5,625 bases of DNA from Rhodospirillaceae bacterium (GTDB lineage: Bacteria; Pseudomonadota; Alphaproteobacteria; Rhodospirillales; Magnetospirillaceae). Positions 5,447 through 5,625 of this stretch are shown piece after piece. The stretch lies in assembly GCA_013349735.1 (NCBI GenBank), contig DUZC01000184.1, positions 1 to 5,625 of the forward strand. Direction: 5' to 3'. Below the pieces are notes generated by a model that did not search any database, had not been told where the DNA came from, and was given only the letters and a program-made list of their open reading frames with translations. Position 1 is the stretch's first letter, and every line of letters starts with the position of its first letter. Both the position numbers and the translations under genes were made by a program.

Positions 5447-5535
5447 CCTGAACGGGATCAGACTGTGCTGTTCCTGCACTGACGACATTTCGGACGTTGA
5501 CAGAGTGCCCAAATTGGGGGCGAAGGGATCTCGCC

Positions 5536-5574
5536 ACCTAGAGTGCTTCAGTTTTAAACTGAAGCACTCTAGGT
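5536..5574. repeat. Near-perfect 39-nt palindrome (19-bp arms, 1-nt centre) downstream of ldcA
   Basis: The arms 5536-5554 and 5556-5574 are exact reverse complements around T5555. On one side the arm reads ACCTAGAGTGCTTCAGTTT. It begins 90 bp after the ldcA stop and is distinctly more AT-rich than the genes. There is no T-run after it on either strand, so it is not a standard intrinsic terminator. It could still end transcription, stabilise the mRNA 3' end, or be one member of a dispersed palindromic repeat family. Confidence 0.9.
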
Positions 5575-5587
5575 CCCCTGTGCGAAC

Positions 5588-5606
5588 GAAAAATCTCCGA
5601 TTTTTC
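5588..5606. repeat. Small AT-rich hairpin: 8-bp stem, 3-nt loop
   Basis: GAAAAATC (5588-5595) and GATTTTTC (5599-5606) pair around TCC. It sits 13 nt beyond the large palindrome. The stem is weak and lacks a following T-run beyond its own arm, so a terminator role is uncertain. The remainder of 5447-5625 shows no convincing gene. Confidence 0.5.
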
Positions 5607-5625
5607 AATGCTCAAGCGCCGCTCG

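Noticed and set aside
5009..5608. A 199-codon minus-strand open frame opposite ldcA
   Set aside because: It is antisense to a clearly recognisable S66 peptidase, reads through the palindrome, and matches no family I know.

Overview
The window is a moderately GC-rich stretch of bacterial chromosome, most likely from an alphaproteobacterium of the Rhodospirillales type. That placement is an inference from the style of the Mur ligase, the LD-carboxypeptidase and the Liv-type proteins; no rRNA or other marker gene is present.

Layout. Positions 1-514 hold the N-terminal half of a LivH-type ABC permease on the minus strand, cut by the window edge. Next on the same strand come a periplasmic Liv-type binding protein (535-1665), a methionine sulfoxide reductase B (1736-2137) and a MurC/Mpl-type Mur ligase (2121-3560). 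Transcription runs from the Mur ligase leftward: the ligase overlaps msrB, and a good promoter sits between msrB and the binding protein, so there are probably two units (ligase-msrB and livK-livH). Divergent to the ligase, on the plus strand, is an S66 LD-carboxypeptidase (4622-5446). The last 180 bases carry no gene but contain a palindrome with perfect 19-bp arms.

The notable feature is what separates the two divergent genes. A Phd/YefM-VapC (PIN) toxin-antitoxin module (3734-4446) is inserted between two direct copies of a 121-bp segment (3545-3665 and 4530-4650; 116/121 identical by hand alignment). Each copy contains the first codons of the ligase, the whole divergent promoter region and the first ten codons of the carboxypeptidase. 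Each gene therefore keeps an intact start and upstream region, while a short remnant of the other gene's start faces the insert on each side. This looks like acquisition of a toxin-antitoxin cassette with duplication of the shared promoter rather than gene disruption.

Functionally, LD-carboxypeptidase trims recycled muropeptide tetrapeptides to tripeptides, and a Mpl-type ligase reattaches the tripeptide to UDP-MurNAc. The divergent pair therefore suggests a peptidoglycan-recycling locus. MsrB repairs oxidised methionine, and the Liv genes import amino acids or similar small ligands; neither has an obvious mechanistic link to recycling.
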